Source: Catenulispora sp. MAP5-51 (GTDB taxonomy: Bacteria > Actinomycetota > Actinomycetes > Streptomycetales > Catenulisporaceae). From it: 64,000 nt of DNA. Position numbers and translations under genes: made by a program. Shown piece after piece: positions 1 through 8,441 of the stretch; position 1 is the stretch's first letter, and every line of letters begins with the position of its first letter. The notes beneath the pieces are model-generated. The model was given only the letters and a program-made list of their open reading frames with translations, was not told the DNA's origin and did no database searches. Location: assembly GCF_041261205.1 (NCBI RefSeq), contig NZ_JBGCCH010000003.1, forward strand, positions 248,001 to 312,000. Direction: 5' to 3'.

Positions 1-537
1 TCGAAGTACCCGGTGAAGACCCGCCTGGCCCTGACCGGCACCCTGGTCGTCGCCCGCGACATCGCCCACGCCAAGATCAAGGAACGCCTCGACGCGGGCG
101 AACCGATGCCGCAGTACCTGAAGGACCACCCGGTCTACTACGCCGGCCCCGCCAAGACTCCCGAAGGCTACGCCTCTGGCTCCTTCGGCCCGACGACCGC
201 AGGCCGCATGGACTCCTACGTGGCCCAGTTCCAGGCCGCCGGCGGCTCCATGGTGATGCTGGCGAAGGGCAACCGCTCGAAGCAGGTCACCGACGCCTGT
301 GCCGAGCACGGCGGCTTCTACCTCGGCTCCATCGGCGGCCCCGCGGCCCGGCTGGCGCAGGACTGCATCAAGAAGGTCGAGGTGCTGGAGTACGCCGAGC
401 TCGGGATGGAGGCCGTGTGGCGGATCGAGGTGGAGGACTTCCCGGCTTTCATCGTGGTTGACGACAAGGGGAACGACTTCTTCCAGGACACGACTGGTCC
501 GGTGATGCGGATCGGGAGCAAGCCGCCGACGGCATAG
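1..537 (+). CDS. Fumarate hydratase class I, C-terminal part (5' end outside window)
   Basis: The frame is open from the first base, so the gene enters from the left and only about 178 C-terminal residues are visible. They match the beta (C-terminal) domain of iron-sulfur class I fumarase, which interconverts fumarate and malate in the TCA cycle: a [15 protein letters not shown] segment, a [12 protein letters not shown] segment and a [14 protein letters not shown] segment with the conserved Gly-Pro-Thr-Thr run. The [4Fe-4S]-binding N-terminal domain is not in view. The gene stops with TAG at 535-537. Single-chain class I enzymes carry this domain at the C-terminus; a separate beta subunit cannot be excluded from the fragment. 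Confidence 0.9.
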   Translation, partial: SKYPVKTRLALTGTLVVARDIAHAKIKERLDAGEPMPQYLKDHPVYYAGPAKTPEGYASGSFGPTTAGRMDSYVAQFQAAGGSMVMLAKGNRSKQVTDACAEHGGFYLGSIGGPAARLAQDCIKKVEVLEYAELGMEAVWRIEVEDFPAFIVVDDKGNDFFQDTTGPVMRIGSKPPTA

Positions 538-560
538 ACGCTGCGACGACAACCGAGCAC

Positions 561-1049
561 GTGATGATGGAACCGCTCGTTCTGGTGTTGCGTCGAGGGC
601 AGCGAAGGAAGCTCCTGGCCTGCGCCATCGGCTGTGTCCTCGCCGCGGTGGCGTGCGCCGTCTTCAGCTTTCTGCACGTCTTTCACGGTGGGCGGTCGCA
701 ATTCACGGTGCCGCTGCTGGGAGTGGTCGCGGTGGTGAACGCGGTCGTTCTCGGTGACAGCGCGCTCGGTCGCACGGTGGTCAACGAGGGGGGCGTCACC
801 CTGTGGCGTCCCCTGCGCCGCCGAACCGTGCGCTGGGACGACATCGATTCCTTCGAGGACAGGGAGTCGGGAGAGGGCGACGTCAGCCGAGTCGTGCTGG
901 TCACTGCTTCCGGCAGCCGGCGGGTGCTTCCGGCACCGATGAACGCGTCGTGGGGGCGGGACGACGAGCTGGGTGCGCGAGTTCGCGACTTGCGGGAGTC
1001 GGAGAGGTCCGGACGGTACCGGCCACAGCTCCGTGGCTTGAGTCAATGA
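561..1049 (+). CDS. Small membrane protein with PH-like domain
   Basis: This 162-residue protein has two hydrophobic helices near the N-terminus (about residues 19-40 and 50-65). A soluble part follows with the pattern 'GGVTLWRPLRRRTVRWDDIDSFE', typical of the bacterial PH-like domains attached to short membrane anchors in actinobacteria. The substrate or partner is unknown; such proteins are usually annotated as PH domain-containing. Two adjacent ATG codons (561 and 564) could start it. Its stop codon overlaps the start of the next small gene (ATGA at 1046-1049), so the two are probably translationally coupled. Confidence 0.6.
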   Translation: MMMEPLVLVLRRGQRRKLLACAIGCVLAAVACAVFSFLHVFHGGRSQFTVPLLGVVAVVNAVVLGDSALGRTVVNEGGVTLWRPLRRRTVRWDDIDSFEDRESGEGDVSRVVLVTASGSRRVLPAPMNASWGRDDELGARVRDLRESERSGRYRPQLRGLSQ

Positions 1050-1249
1050 ACGGCTACGTCCGTGGCATCAACGCCCCGTATCGCGTGTTCCTTGCGGAGG
1101 TAGGCGGATCCGACTCGCGGGATCTGCACGCGGTCATCATGACCGCCACGTTCAACGGGGACCTGACGACGCTGCGATCCTGGCTCGACGAGCGGTACGG
1201 GCCGGGTGAGTTCACGGCCTTGTTCCGGTCCGAGGCGTACGCCGTCTAG
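1046..1249 (+). CDS. Small hypothetical protein, 67 aa
   Basis: A short reading frame begins at ATG 1046, overlapping the TGA of the PH-like gene by four bases, and ends at TAG 1249. The same frame is open further upstream to 803, but that part runs antiparallel in sense to the preceding gene's codons and is not needed. The product (MNGYVRGINAPY... FTALFRSEAYAV) has no membrane segment or signal peptide and I recognise no family. It contains a WLDERYGPGEF stretch suggestive of a small folded domain. Overlap-coupled synthesis with the upstream membrane protein is the main reason to regard it as real. Confidence 0.45.
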   Translation: MNGYVRGINAPYRVFLAEVGGSDSRDLHAVIMTATFNGDLTTLRSWLDERYGPGEFTALFRSEAYAV

Positions 1250-1268
1250 CAAAGGGCTGGTACTCCCA

Positions 1269-3383
1269 TCACTCCTCGTGCCCCGAAGCGCCCTCCGCCT
1301 TCGCCGCATCATCAGCCGTCTGATTCGCGAGCGCCCGAGTCCCGAGCGGTCCGCTGATCAGCGCGCCGAGCTGCGTGGCCAGGTTCGCCGGGAGCTTGGC
1401 GGCGGTGTCGATGACGTCGAGCTCGTCGATGTTCGCGGAGCGGGTGTCCAGGAGTGCCTTGAGTGTCGGCGAGATGCCCTGGGTGGGGTCCACCGTCGCC
1501 ACCGATGTGCTGTACAGCAGGTAGCCCTTCTGGGGGCTGCTGAGTTCGGCGAGGAGGATGTCGGCGGGGGAGTTGGAGGGGACGATCGTCACGTTGGTGG
1601 TCATCGCGTTCATCGCGAGGGCTGCGAGGAAGTCGGAGTGGGTGGTGCCGAGGGCTTCGGTGGGGGTCGCGAAGCGCTTGAGGGGTACGGCTGTGGCGGC
1701 GGTGAAGGCTCGGTCGCCGAAGGCGATGATCTGGGGTGCCGTGGTGTCCCAGGTGCTGTCCAAGCCCTTGAGGTAGGTGAGGTCCGACGCTGCGAGCTTG
1801 CCGGCGCTGAGCTGCATTACGCGCGCGCCGTCGGCCTTGGCCTCGGTCAGGGCTGCGGTGTCTGCGGGGTCGACGACGGCGATCGGGGCCGGGGCCAGGG
1901 TGGGCGTGGCCGCGTCCGGCTTCGGGGCCGTGCTGACGTGGGCCACCTTGTAGCCGAGCTTCGTGATGGCGGCGTCGGCGTTGGCGGGGAAGGCGCCGGC
2001 GGCTCCGACGAGGGTGACGGTGTCCAGGCCGTCGAACGGGTTCTGGGTGTTCGGGGTGCCCAGGACCCGCTTGATCTCGGTGGTCAGGCGCGGGTCGAGG
2101 GTGCCGTGGCCGGTGCTCAGCAGGGTCGGGCCGTACAGGCCGGCCCAGCCGAGTTCCTTCTGGGCGGTCTGCGGGTCGTCGGCGGCGATGATGGTCACCG
2201 ACATCGCGTAGGGGCCGTGGGGGCCGGCGCCGGCGGGCTCGGGGGTGGTGCCGGTCTGGGTCAGCCAGCGGTGCTGTGACACCGAGACCGAGGCGCCGAC
2301 GAGGTCGGTCGGGGAGGTCCCGGACAGGGTGACGATGTGGTCGGTGGCGGTCGGCAGGAAGGAGACCACGCCGAGCTTCGCAGAGAGCTGAGTCGGGGCG
2401 GCGCCGGGCTGGCCGGCGGCGAGCTCCATGATGCCGGTCGGCGTCGAGTAGGCGATCTGCTTGCCGTCCGGGGTCCAGGTCAGGTGCGTGGCGTTGGCGG
2501 CGTCGGCTTCGAGCGTCGTGGCCGGCGGCGTCGTGCCGTAGGCCTTGGCCATCGCGGCGGCGGTCGCCATCTCGATCCCGCCGCCCTTGCCGACGAACGC
2601 CAGAGCCCCGTCGGCGCTCAGGGCCGGCCAGCTGCCCTCGGCGAACTGGTCGGCGGAGTTCGCACCGCCGCGCGCGTTGCTGTCCTCGTGGTGGATCCAC
2701 AGCTCCTGGCCCTTGGCGCTGTGCGCCTGGAAGACCAGGGTCGAGGAGGTCCCGAACAGGTTCCTGGCCTCGGTGCTGGTGGGGTTCGACGCGTCGGCGA
2801 CGGTGGTCCAGGTGCCCTTCTCCGTGCTCGCCGGCGTGGACATCTCGCTGCTGGAGTGGTCGCTCTGCCCCACGGCCTGCGCCTGCCGGACGAAGTGCGT
2901 CCCGGCCGCGTTCTGCTCGGTGTACAACACGGTCCCGCCCTGCCACGACGGCCCGGACAACTTCGACCCCTGATCCGGCTTCACCAGCACGACCACGCTG
3001 CTGCCGTCCGGCCGCGCCGTGGCCACGTTCCCGGACCCGTCGACGAACGCGATCCGGCTGCCGTCCGGGGACCAGGAGGCCTCGGTCACCGTCGTCGGGA
3101 ACGTCACCGGGGTCCCGGCGATGGTCACCGTCGCCGTGCCGTCGGAGATGAGCGGCGTCCCGGCGGCGTACTGCGGGGCCGGCTTCGCAGGGGACGCAGG
3201 GGACGTAGACGACGTGGACGGCGCGGCGGACGTGGGTGCGGCCGCCGACGTGTGCGTGGCGGCGGCGGCGGCCGGCGCCGTGCTCGGCTGCGCCGCCGAC
3301 TTGCCGCAGGCCGAAGCCAGCAGCGCGACCGACGTGGCGGCAGCAGCGGTGACCAGCAGGCGGCGCGAAGAAGAGCGGCTCAC
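1269..3383 (-). CDS. Secreted lipoprotein with beta-propeller and CWB2-like modules
   Basis: The 704-residue product starts with an Arg-rich n-region and hydrophobic core ending in a lipobox (LLASAC), so it should be lipid-anchored on the outer face of the membrane. An Ala/Ser/Thr/Pro linker (about residues 30-70) follows. Next comes a region with TolB/WD-like blade signatures (EASWSPDGSRIAFVD, LTWTPDGKQIAYST). The C-terminal half, from about residue 345, holds two stretches that resemble cell-wall-binding type 2 repeats (DHIVTLSGTSPTDLV..., TVTLVGAAGAFPANADAAI...), poorly conserved. Function is unknown; a cell-wall-attached sensor or scaffold is plausible. An ATG start is used. Confidence 0.6.
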   Translation of the reverse strand: MSRSSSRRLLVTAAAATSVALLASACGKSAAQPSTAPAAAAATHTSAAAPTSAAPSTSSTSPASPAKPAPQYAAGTPLISDGTATVTIAGTPVTFPTTVTEASWSPDGSRIAFVDGSGNVATARPDGSSVVVLVKPDQGSKLSGPSWQGGTVLYTEQNAAGTHFVRQAQAVGQSDHSSSEMSTPASTEKGTWTTVADASNPTSTEARNLFGTSSTLVFQAHSAKGQELWIHHEDSNARGGANSADQFAEGSWPALSADGALAFVGKGGGIEMATAAAMAKAYGTTPPATTLEADAANATHLTWTPDGKQIAYSTPTGIMELAAGQPGAAPTQLSAKLGVVSFLPTATDHIVTLSGTSPTDLVGASVSVSQHRWLTQTGTTPEPAGAGPHGPYAMSVTIIAADDPQTAQKELGWAGLYGPTLLSTGHGTLDPRLTTEIKRVLGTPNTQNPFDGLDTVTLVGAAGAFPANADAAITKLGYKVAHVSTAPKPDAATPTLAPAPIAVVDPADTAALTEAKADGARVMQLSAGKLAASDLTYLKGLDSTWDTTAPQIIAFGDRAFTAATAVPLKRFATPTEALGTTHSDFLAALAMNAMTTNVTIVPSNSPADILLAELSSPQKGYLLYSTSVATVDPTQGISPTLKALLDTRSANIDELDVIDTAAKLPANLATQLGALISGPLGTRALANQTADDAAKAEGASGHEE

Positions 3384-3467
3384 GGGAGGGGTCCTTTCCC
3401 CGAAACGATGTCGCCCTGTAGACGTGCGTGCAGGCCCCTGGTTTGCTGCCGAACCGCGCGCGGCGGG

Positions 3468-4199
3468 TCACATTTCGGTAACGCCGCCCCCGGCCCTGCT
3501 CCGCGCCATCGCAGCCTCCAGCAACGCCCTCGCGTACTCCCCGGCCGCCTCCTCGTCGTCGAGCAGGTAGGGCGGGCAGGACTCGGTCGGCGGCTCGGCG
3601 TCGGCCAGGGCCGCGACGAGCTCCGGGATCTGGTCGGCGCCCAGCTGGTGCGTGCGCAGTTCGGTCAGGCCGGTGAACAGGAACGCCACCTGGTTCGAGC
3701 CCGGCGTGTAGCTGAATTCGTAGTCTGCGAAGCCCGCGACCGCGCCGCCGACGGTGCTGCCGGCCTCGGCCGAGCTGCCCCGGGCCGTGCCGCGGGCCAG
3801 GGAGGCGCCCATGACCTCCGCGTCCTGGCCCCGGCGGGCGTTGGGACGGGCCAGGAAGGGGCAGGTGAAGGCGGCGAAGAGCATGCAGGCGCGGTGGCCC
3901 GGGGGCTCGGGGGAGGGCGCCTTGTTCGCGGCGTCGGTCCGGCCCGCGGCGTGCGCGGCGGCCAGCGCCTCGGTCTCGGCCGCCGCGATGACGCGGTACA
4001 CCGGCCCCGCGGCCATCGGGGTCCCGCAGATCGAGCAGCGGCGCTCGATCGCGCAGATCAGCGTGCGGGCGGCGCCGGTGATGGCGAACGTCGGACTCCC
4101 GTCGGCGTCGCGGGGCGTGATCGCCGGGATCGGGTAGCCGCGCGGGTCGTGCGGCAGGGCGGCTATCGCGGGCGGCACGGGTGCTTCGCGGGGCGTCAT
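3468..4199 (-). CDS. Hypothetical protein with Cys pairs (putative zinc site)
   Basis: This 243-residue soluble protein has no signal peptide. It has a CSICG motif near residue 55 and an H-x2-C...C-P-F-L segment near residues 103-115 (PGHRACMLFAAFTCPFL). Together these could bind a metal, as in several uncharacterised actinobacterial proteins with the same C-x2-C ... H-x2-C layout. I cannot name a function. It lies on the minus strand between the lipoprotein gene and the LysR gene, and the next gene upstream has its own hairpin, so it probably has its own promoter in 4200-4360. Confidence 0.5.
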   Translation of the reverse strand: MTPREAPVPPAIAALPHDPRGYPIPAITPRDADGSPTFAITGAARTLICAIERRCSICGTPMAAGPVYRVIAAAETEALAAAHAAGRTDAANKAPSPEPPGHRACMLFAAFTCPFLARPNARRGQDAEVMGASLARGTARGSSAEAGSTVGGAVAGFADYEFSYTPGSNQVAFLFTGLTELRTHQLGADQIPELVAALADAEPPTESCPPYLLDDEEAAGEYARALLEAAMARSRAGGGVTEM

Positions 4200-4362
4200 G
4201 GCGCTATTGAAGCACCGGCGGGGGCACTGTGCGGTGGATGATCAACTGTGCGGTACGTAGCGGTAGCATCACCAATCGGTCATGTTCACGCAAAAGTTGA
4301 TAACCGATCGGCAACAACCCTTGGCGTTTCACTCAATTCTCAGCATTATTTGCAGGTGAGCC

Positions 4363-4409
4363 GGAGCTGGCGCTTCACTTGCGGCGGGGACAGATGAAGT
4401 GTCAGCTCC
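4363..4409 (-). terminator. Hairpin downstream of the LysR gene
   Basis: Arms 4363-4377 and 4395-4409 pair over 15 positions with two G-U pairs (5' arm GGAGCTGGCGCTTCA). It lies 74 bases past the stop of the minus-strand LysR gene. There is no U-tract, as usual for actinobacterial terminators. Confidence 0.5.
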
Positions 4410-4482
4410 GACTGTCCGCTTCCGGGACCGGCAGCCGGACCGCCGGCTGGACCGGCAATCGGGCCGACAATCGGGCCGCCAA

Positions 4483-5438
4483 TCAAACCGCCAGCCGCAC
4501 CGGCAGCCGCGCCGCCGTCACCGCGTCGCGCATCGCCTCCGCCAGTCCGCCGAACTCCTCGGCACGCGCCGACGACGACCGGTACAGCAGTCCGATCCGC
4601 CGCGACGGCGCGGGAGCGTCGAATCTGCGCGCCTCCAGGCCCGATCCGGCGCGCGCGTCGACCGCGACCGCCGTCTCCGGCAGCAGCGTCACCCCTATCC
4701 CGCCGGCGACCAGCTGCACCAGCGTCGACAGTGACGCCGCGCGCGTCGCCCCGGAATCGGCGACGCCCACCTCGGTGCACACGTCGAGCGCTTGGTCGCG
4801 CAGGCAATGGCCCTCTTCCAGCAGCAGGATCTGGTGGTCCTTCAACACTTTCCGCGACACCGGACCGTCCCCGGCCGGCAACGTGTGCTCGGGCGCGACC
4901 ACCAGGAAGTCCTCGTCGTAGAGCGCCAGCTCCTCGACCCCGCTCGCCCCGGCCGGCAGGGCCAGCAGCCCCAGATCGAGGCGCCCGGAGGAGATGCCCT
5001 CCAGGAGTACGGCGGTCTGCTCCTCGTGGACGAACAGATCCAAGTCCGGGAAGCGCTTTTTCAGCGGACGCAGCAGCGCCGGCAGCAGATACGGAGCCAG
5101 CGTCGGGATCACGCCGACCTTCACCGTCCCGGTGTACGGCCGGCGCGCCGTGGCGGCCTCCTCGACCAGGTCGTCCATCGCGGCCAGGACCCGCTGTGCG
5201 TGCCGCGCGACCCGCTCGCCGGACGACGTCAGAAGGACTCTGCGCGTGGTGCGCTCGACCAGCCGCGTCCCGAGGTTCTCCTCGAGCGCCGCGATCGCAC
5301 CGGACAGCGCCGGCTGGCTCATCCCGAGCACCGCGGCCGAGTCCCGGAAGTGCAGATGCTCCGCGACCGCCGTGAACGCCTTGAGCTGCGCGATGGTCGG
5401 GGTACGGGGGGACGTGGCGATGGTGGTGCTCCCGGCAT
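4483..5438 (-). CDS. oxyR: LysR-family regulator, OxyR-like (5' frame problem)
   Basis: The protein has an N-terminal winged helix-turn-helix (IAQLKAFTAVAEHLHFRDSAAVLGMSQPALSGAI in pieces) and a LysR effector domain. It includes the LLLEEGHCLRDQALD segment that carries the redox-active Cys in actinobacterial OxyR. The frame from 4483 is open to 5427 but contains no ATG/GTG/TTG before GTG 5331. A start there would remove the first HTH helices. ATG at 5438-5436 is the expected start position but is one base out of frame; an extra C in the C6 run at about 5406-5411 would join it (MPGAPPSPRP... then TPTIAQLKAF). A sequencing indel is the simplest reading. A palindromic motif shared with ahpC lies directly upstream, so it likely senses peroxide and is autoregulated. 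Confidence 0.75.
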
Positions 5439-5446
5439 GTGCGCTT

Positions 5447-5472
5447 GCGATTGATAGATCCAGTTTATCGCG
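5447..5472. promoter_or_regulatory. Candidate OxyR-type operator at the LysR gene
   Basis: The sequence reads GCGATTGAT-N10-TATCGCG, with GCGAT/ATCGC ends forming an inverted repeat. The inner part fits the OxyR half-site pattern ATAG-N-T...TAT (5454-5468). All 16 fixed bases and the spacing recur upstream of ahpC at 18237-18262. Confidence 0.6.
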
Positions 5473-5516
5473 GTATGCGCAATGCCCGGTGCGAGGCGAT
5501 CAATCCAGCGAGGTGA

Positions 5517-6095
5517 TCATTCTCTCGGCGCTGCCGCGTCGGCGCGCACCAGCCCCGCCAACAGCCCCCGGTAGTGCTCGAATCCCGGGTCGCCGGCGTC
5601 CGGCTCCTTCGCGGCCTCGTCCCAGCGCCGCAGCCGCACCGCGTCCTCGGCGTGCGGACCGGCCTCGAACTCCGCGACCTCCCGCGCCGACATCGGGCCG
5701 CCCTGTACTGACAGCGTGTACACCGAAGCCTCGGACAGCTTGCCGAAGTAGTCGGGCTCGACCGCGCACAGGTAGCGCTTGGCGGCGACGTGCAGCCGCA
5801 CCGGCTCGGTGACCTCCGGCCCGAACCACGCCGCGAGCCAGTCCGCGCCCTGGTGGCTGTGCCGGTTGTCGTGGCCGGCCATCAGCTCCCGGCCGTGGAC
5901 CGCGCCGGTGAAGTGGCCGACGTCGTGCAGCAGCGCGGCCGCGACGAGCGAGGGCGCCGCGCCGTCGCGCTCGGCCAGCGCCGCCGCCTGCAGCATGTGC
6001 CCGGCCTGGGTGACCGGCTCGCCGAGGTATTCGGCGCCGCCCTCTCCGGCGAACAGGGCGGCGATCCGGTCCACGACAGCTTCGGGGGTGCTCAC
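5517..6095 (-). CDS. HD-domain protein, PhnZ-like / phosphonate-associated family
   Basis: The product is 192 aa from GTG 6095, chosen because the frame upstream runs into the aldolase gene. It carries the HD metal ligands H..HD..H..H (GHMLQAAAL, LLHDVGHF, GHDNRHSHQGADWL, LHVAAKRYL). The YLGEPVTQAGHMLQ start and VRLHVAAKRYLC core match the family of HD proteins found in phosphonate degradation operons, which includes the mixed-valent di-iron oxygenase PhnZ. No phnY-type partner or other phosphonate gene is visible here. The substrate is therefore open; it may act on a metabolite of the neighbouring amino-sugar-acid locus. It lies 61 bases downstream of the aldolase stop on the same strand and may be co-transcribed. 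Confidence 0.7.
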   Translation of the reverse strand: MSTPEAVVDRIAALFAGEGGAEYLGEPVTQAGHMLQAAALAERDGAAPSLVAAALLHDVGHFTGAVHGRELMAGHDNRHSHQGADWLAAWFGPEVTEPVRLHVAAKRYLCAVEPDYFGKLSEASVYTLSVQGGPMSAREVAEFEAGPHAEDAVRLRRWDEAAKEPDAGDPGFEHYRGLLAGLVRADAAAPRE

Positions 6096-6156
6096 GCCGT
6101 GAAGGGTAGCGAGGTGGCGGAGTGCGATGTAAGTGGCGATCGGCCTATGGCGGCTA

Positions 6157-6801
6157 TCAGGCCGGTCGACGTACCGCCGCCATGAACGCCCGGGCCCGCC
6201 GCGTGATCTCCTGCCAGTCTCCCGCGGCCACGACGTCCGGCGGCACCACATCAGTACCCGCACATACCGCCAACGCGCCTTGCGCCAGGAACTCGGCGGC
6301 GTTGCCGGCGTTGACGCCTCCCGAGGCGACCAGCGGCAGCCCCGGATAGGGCCCGCGCAGATCCTTGAAGTAGCCCGGGCCGAAGGCCTTGGCCGGGAAG
6401 ATCTTCACGGCCGCCGTGCCGAGGTCGAGGGCCTGCGCGACCTCGGTCGGCGTCAGCGCCCCCAGCACGACCGGCACCCCGGCCTCGTGCGCCACCTCGG
6501 CGACCTCGGGCCGCAGGCCGGGGGTGACCAGGAACGAGACCCCGGCGTCGATCGCCTCCTTGGCCTGCGTGGCGGTCAGGACGGTCCCGGCGCCGATGCG
6601 GTGCCCGGCGGCGACGGCGGCTCGCAGATGCCGAACCACGTCCGGAGTGCTGAAAGTGAGCTCCGTGCAGGTGATTCCCCCGCCGGCCAGCGCCGCGCAC
6701 AGCGCCGCCGAATCAGGGATCGACGGTGCCCGGACCACGGCTATCACCGGTTCGGCGGCCAGCCCGGCCCGGAACTCCGGGTGCGGAAGGTCGAGTGTCA
6801 T
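6157..6801 (-). CDS. eda: 2-dehydro-3-deoxy-6-phosphogluconate (KDPG) aldolase
   Basis: The 214-residue class I aldolase cleaves KDPG to pyruvate and glyceraldehyde-3-phosphate. Conserved elements are VIAVVRA at the first strand, the catalytic Glu in CTELTFSTP, the GAGTVLT phosphate/substrate loop, VTPGLRPEV, the Schiff-base Lys in AVKIFPAKAFGP, and the phosphate-binding VASGGVNAGN loop. Length is normal for the family. Its start overlaps the stop of the upstream deacylase gene (ATGA, 6798-6801), so the two are in one operon. The same fold serves 4-hydroxy-2-oxoglutarate aldolase; the kinase across the operator favours KDPG as substrate. Confidence 0.88.
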   Translation of the reverse strand: MTLDLPHPEFRAGLAAEPVIAVVRAPSIPDSAALCAALAGGGITCTELTFSTPDVVRHLRAAVAAGHRIGAGTVLTATQAKEAIDAGVSFLVTPGLRPEVAEVAHEAGVPVVLGALTPTEVAQALDLGTAAVKIFPAKAFGPGYFKDLRGPYPGLPLVASGGVNAGNAAEFLAQGALAVCAGTDVVPPDVVAAGDWQEITRRARAFMAAVRRPA

Positions 6802-8441
6802 ATTGCTGATACCCCCTGTTCTGTGCGTCGCAGCGCCCGGCCGGGGAGGGCCCCGGTGGGCTTGCCGTCTGTCAGTACCGACACGCCGTTGACCAGTACC
6901 TCGACCACGCCTTCGGCGGCCTGGCGCGGCTGCTCGAAGGTCGCGGTGTCGCGCACGGTCCGCGGATCGAACAACACCAGATCCGCGTGGTGGCCGAGCC
7001 GGATCAGGCCGCGCCGGTCGAGCCGCAGGCGCCGGGCCGGTCGGCCGGTCATCCGCGCGATCGTCTCCTCCAGCGTCAGGACGCCGAGGTCGCGGCTGTA
7101 GTGGCCGAGGTAGCGCGGGAACGTGCCCCAGGCGCGGGGATGCGGACGCGCTCCGACCAGCAAGCCGTCGCTGCCGGCGGTGTGCGCGCGGTGGCGCATG
7201 ATGGCGCGCACGTTCTCCTCGTTGCCGACGTGGTGCAGGATCGTCGTCCCCAACCGGTCGGCGGTGAGCAGGTCGAAGAACGCGTCGGTGCCGGTCACGG
7301 CGCGCGCGGCGGCGATCTCGGCGATGTTCTGCCCGACGGCGTCGGACAGTGCGGTGTCGCGCACCCCCGAGATCTGGATGGTGCGCCAGTCCACGACCAT
7401 GCCGTGGTTGCCGTCGCTGCCGCGTTCCTCGACGTCGCGCCGGATCCGCTCCCGGGCCGCCGGGTCGGCCAGCCGCGCCAGCGTCGCGTCCGGGCCGCCC
7501 TCGGCCGACCAGCTCGGCAGCAGCGCGGCCAGCGTGGTGGACCCCGGCAGGTAGGGATAGGTGTCGAGGCTGATGTCGCAGCCCACTGACTCTGACATGG
7601 CCGCGTCGATCAGGTCCAGGAACTCGGCGGCCCGGCCCGCGTTGACTCCGAAGTTCATGGTGGCGTGGGCCAGATGCAGCGGGCAGCCGGAGCGGCGCGA
7701 GATCTCGATCATCTCGGCGTAGCCGCCGAGCGCCCCGGCGCCGTAGGAGCGCTGATGCGGCGAGTGGTATCCGCCGTGCGCGGCGACGACTTCGCAGAGT
7801 TCGATCAGCTCGTCGGTCCCCGCGTACATGCCCGGGGTGTAGGACAGGCCGCTGGACAGGCCGACCGCGCCCTCGCGCAGGCCCTGCGCGACCAGTTCGC
7901 GCATGCGGTTCAGCTCGGCGCGGCTCGGTTCGCGGTTCTCCCAGCCCATCGCGAGCATGCGGACGGATCCGTGCGGGACGAGGTAGCAGGCGTTCACCGC
8001 AATACCCTGATCCAGCCGGTCCAGGTATTCGCCGACGGTCCGCCAGTCCCAGTCGAAGTCCTCCGGATCGCCGTTCCAGCCGGCGATCTGGCGGCGCAGG
8101 GCGGGCAGCGTGGTGTCGTCGACCGGGGCGTAGGACAGGCCGTCCTGGCCGAGGACCTCGCAGGTGACGCCTTGCGTGACCCGCGAGGGGTGGTCGCGCT
8201 CGACCAGGGCGCGCAGGTCGGAGTGCGCGTGCATGTCGATGAAGCCGGGGGCCAGGACCAGGCCGTCGGCATCGATCACGCGCGCGGCGGTCGCAGGCCG
8301 CGCGGCGGTGTCGGCGTCGGCGTCGGTGTCGGTGGTGTCGATGGCGGCGATGACGCCATCGGTGACGGCGACGTCGGCGCGGTAGCGGTCGGCTCCCGTG
8401 CCGTCGATGACGGTGGCGCCGCGGAAGAGCAGCTCGGCCAT
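6798..8441 (-). CDS. D-aminoacylase / N-acyl-D-amino-acid deacylase family amidohydrolase
   Basis: This 547-residue enzyme belongs to the amidohydrolase superfamily. It has LLFRGATVIDGTGADRYRADVAV at the start, the metal-binding H-x-H in FIDMHAHSDL, GLSSGLSYTPGMYAG typical of D-aminoacylases, HLAHATMNFG, and a C-terminal HADLVLFDPRTV segment closing the small beta-domain. Family members hydrolyse N-acyl groups from D-amino acids. In this operon a natural substrate would be an N-acetylated amino sugar acid such as N-acetyl-D-glucosaminate (inference). Its ATG shares one base with the TGA of the PLP enzyme upstream (TGATG at 8441), indicating tight coupling. Confidence 0.82.
   Translation of the reverse strand: MAELLFRGATVIDGTGADRYRADVAVTDGVIAAIDTTDTDADADTAARPATAARVIDADGLVLAPGFIDMHAHSDLRALVERDHPSRVTQGVTCEVLGQDGLSYAPVDDTTLPALRRQIAGWNGDPEDFDWDWRTVGEYLDRLDQGIAVNACYLVPHGSVRMLAMGWENREPSRAELNRMRELVAQGLREGAVGLSSGLSYTPGMYAGTDELIELCEVVAAHGGYHSPHQRSYGAGALGGYAEMIEISRRSGCPLHLAHATMNFGVNAGRAAEFLDLIDAAMSESVGCDISLDTYPYLPGSTTLAALLPSWSAEGGPDATLARLADPAARERIRRDVEERGSDGNHGMVVDWRTIQISGVRDTALSDAVGQNIAEIAAARAVTGTDAFFDLLTADRLGTTILHHVGNEENVRAIMRHRAHTAGSDGLLVGARPHPRAWGTFPRYLGHYSRDLGVLTLEETIARMTGRPARRLRLDRRGLIRLGHHADLVLFDPRTVRDTATFEQPRQAAEGVVEVLVNGVSVLTDGKPTGALPGRALRRTEQGVSAI

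Noticed and set aside
803-1045. Longer N-terminus for the 67-aa gene
   Set aside because: This part is an alternative frame of the PH-like gene. The ATGA overlap at 1046 is the more economical start.
2337-4241. A 634-codon plus-strand frame over the lipoprotein and Cys-protein genes
   Set aside because: Gly/Arg/Val-rich shadow of two well-supported minus-strand genes, one with a lipobox signal peptide.
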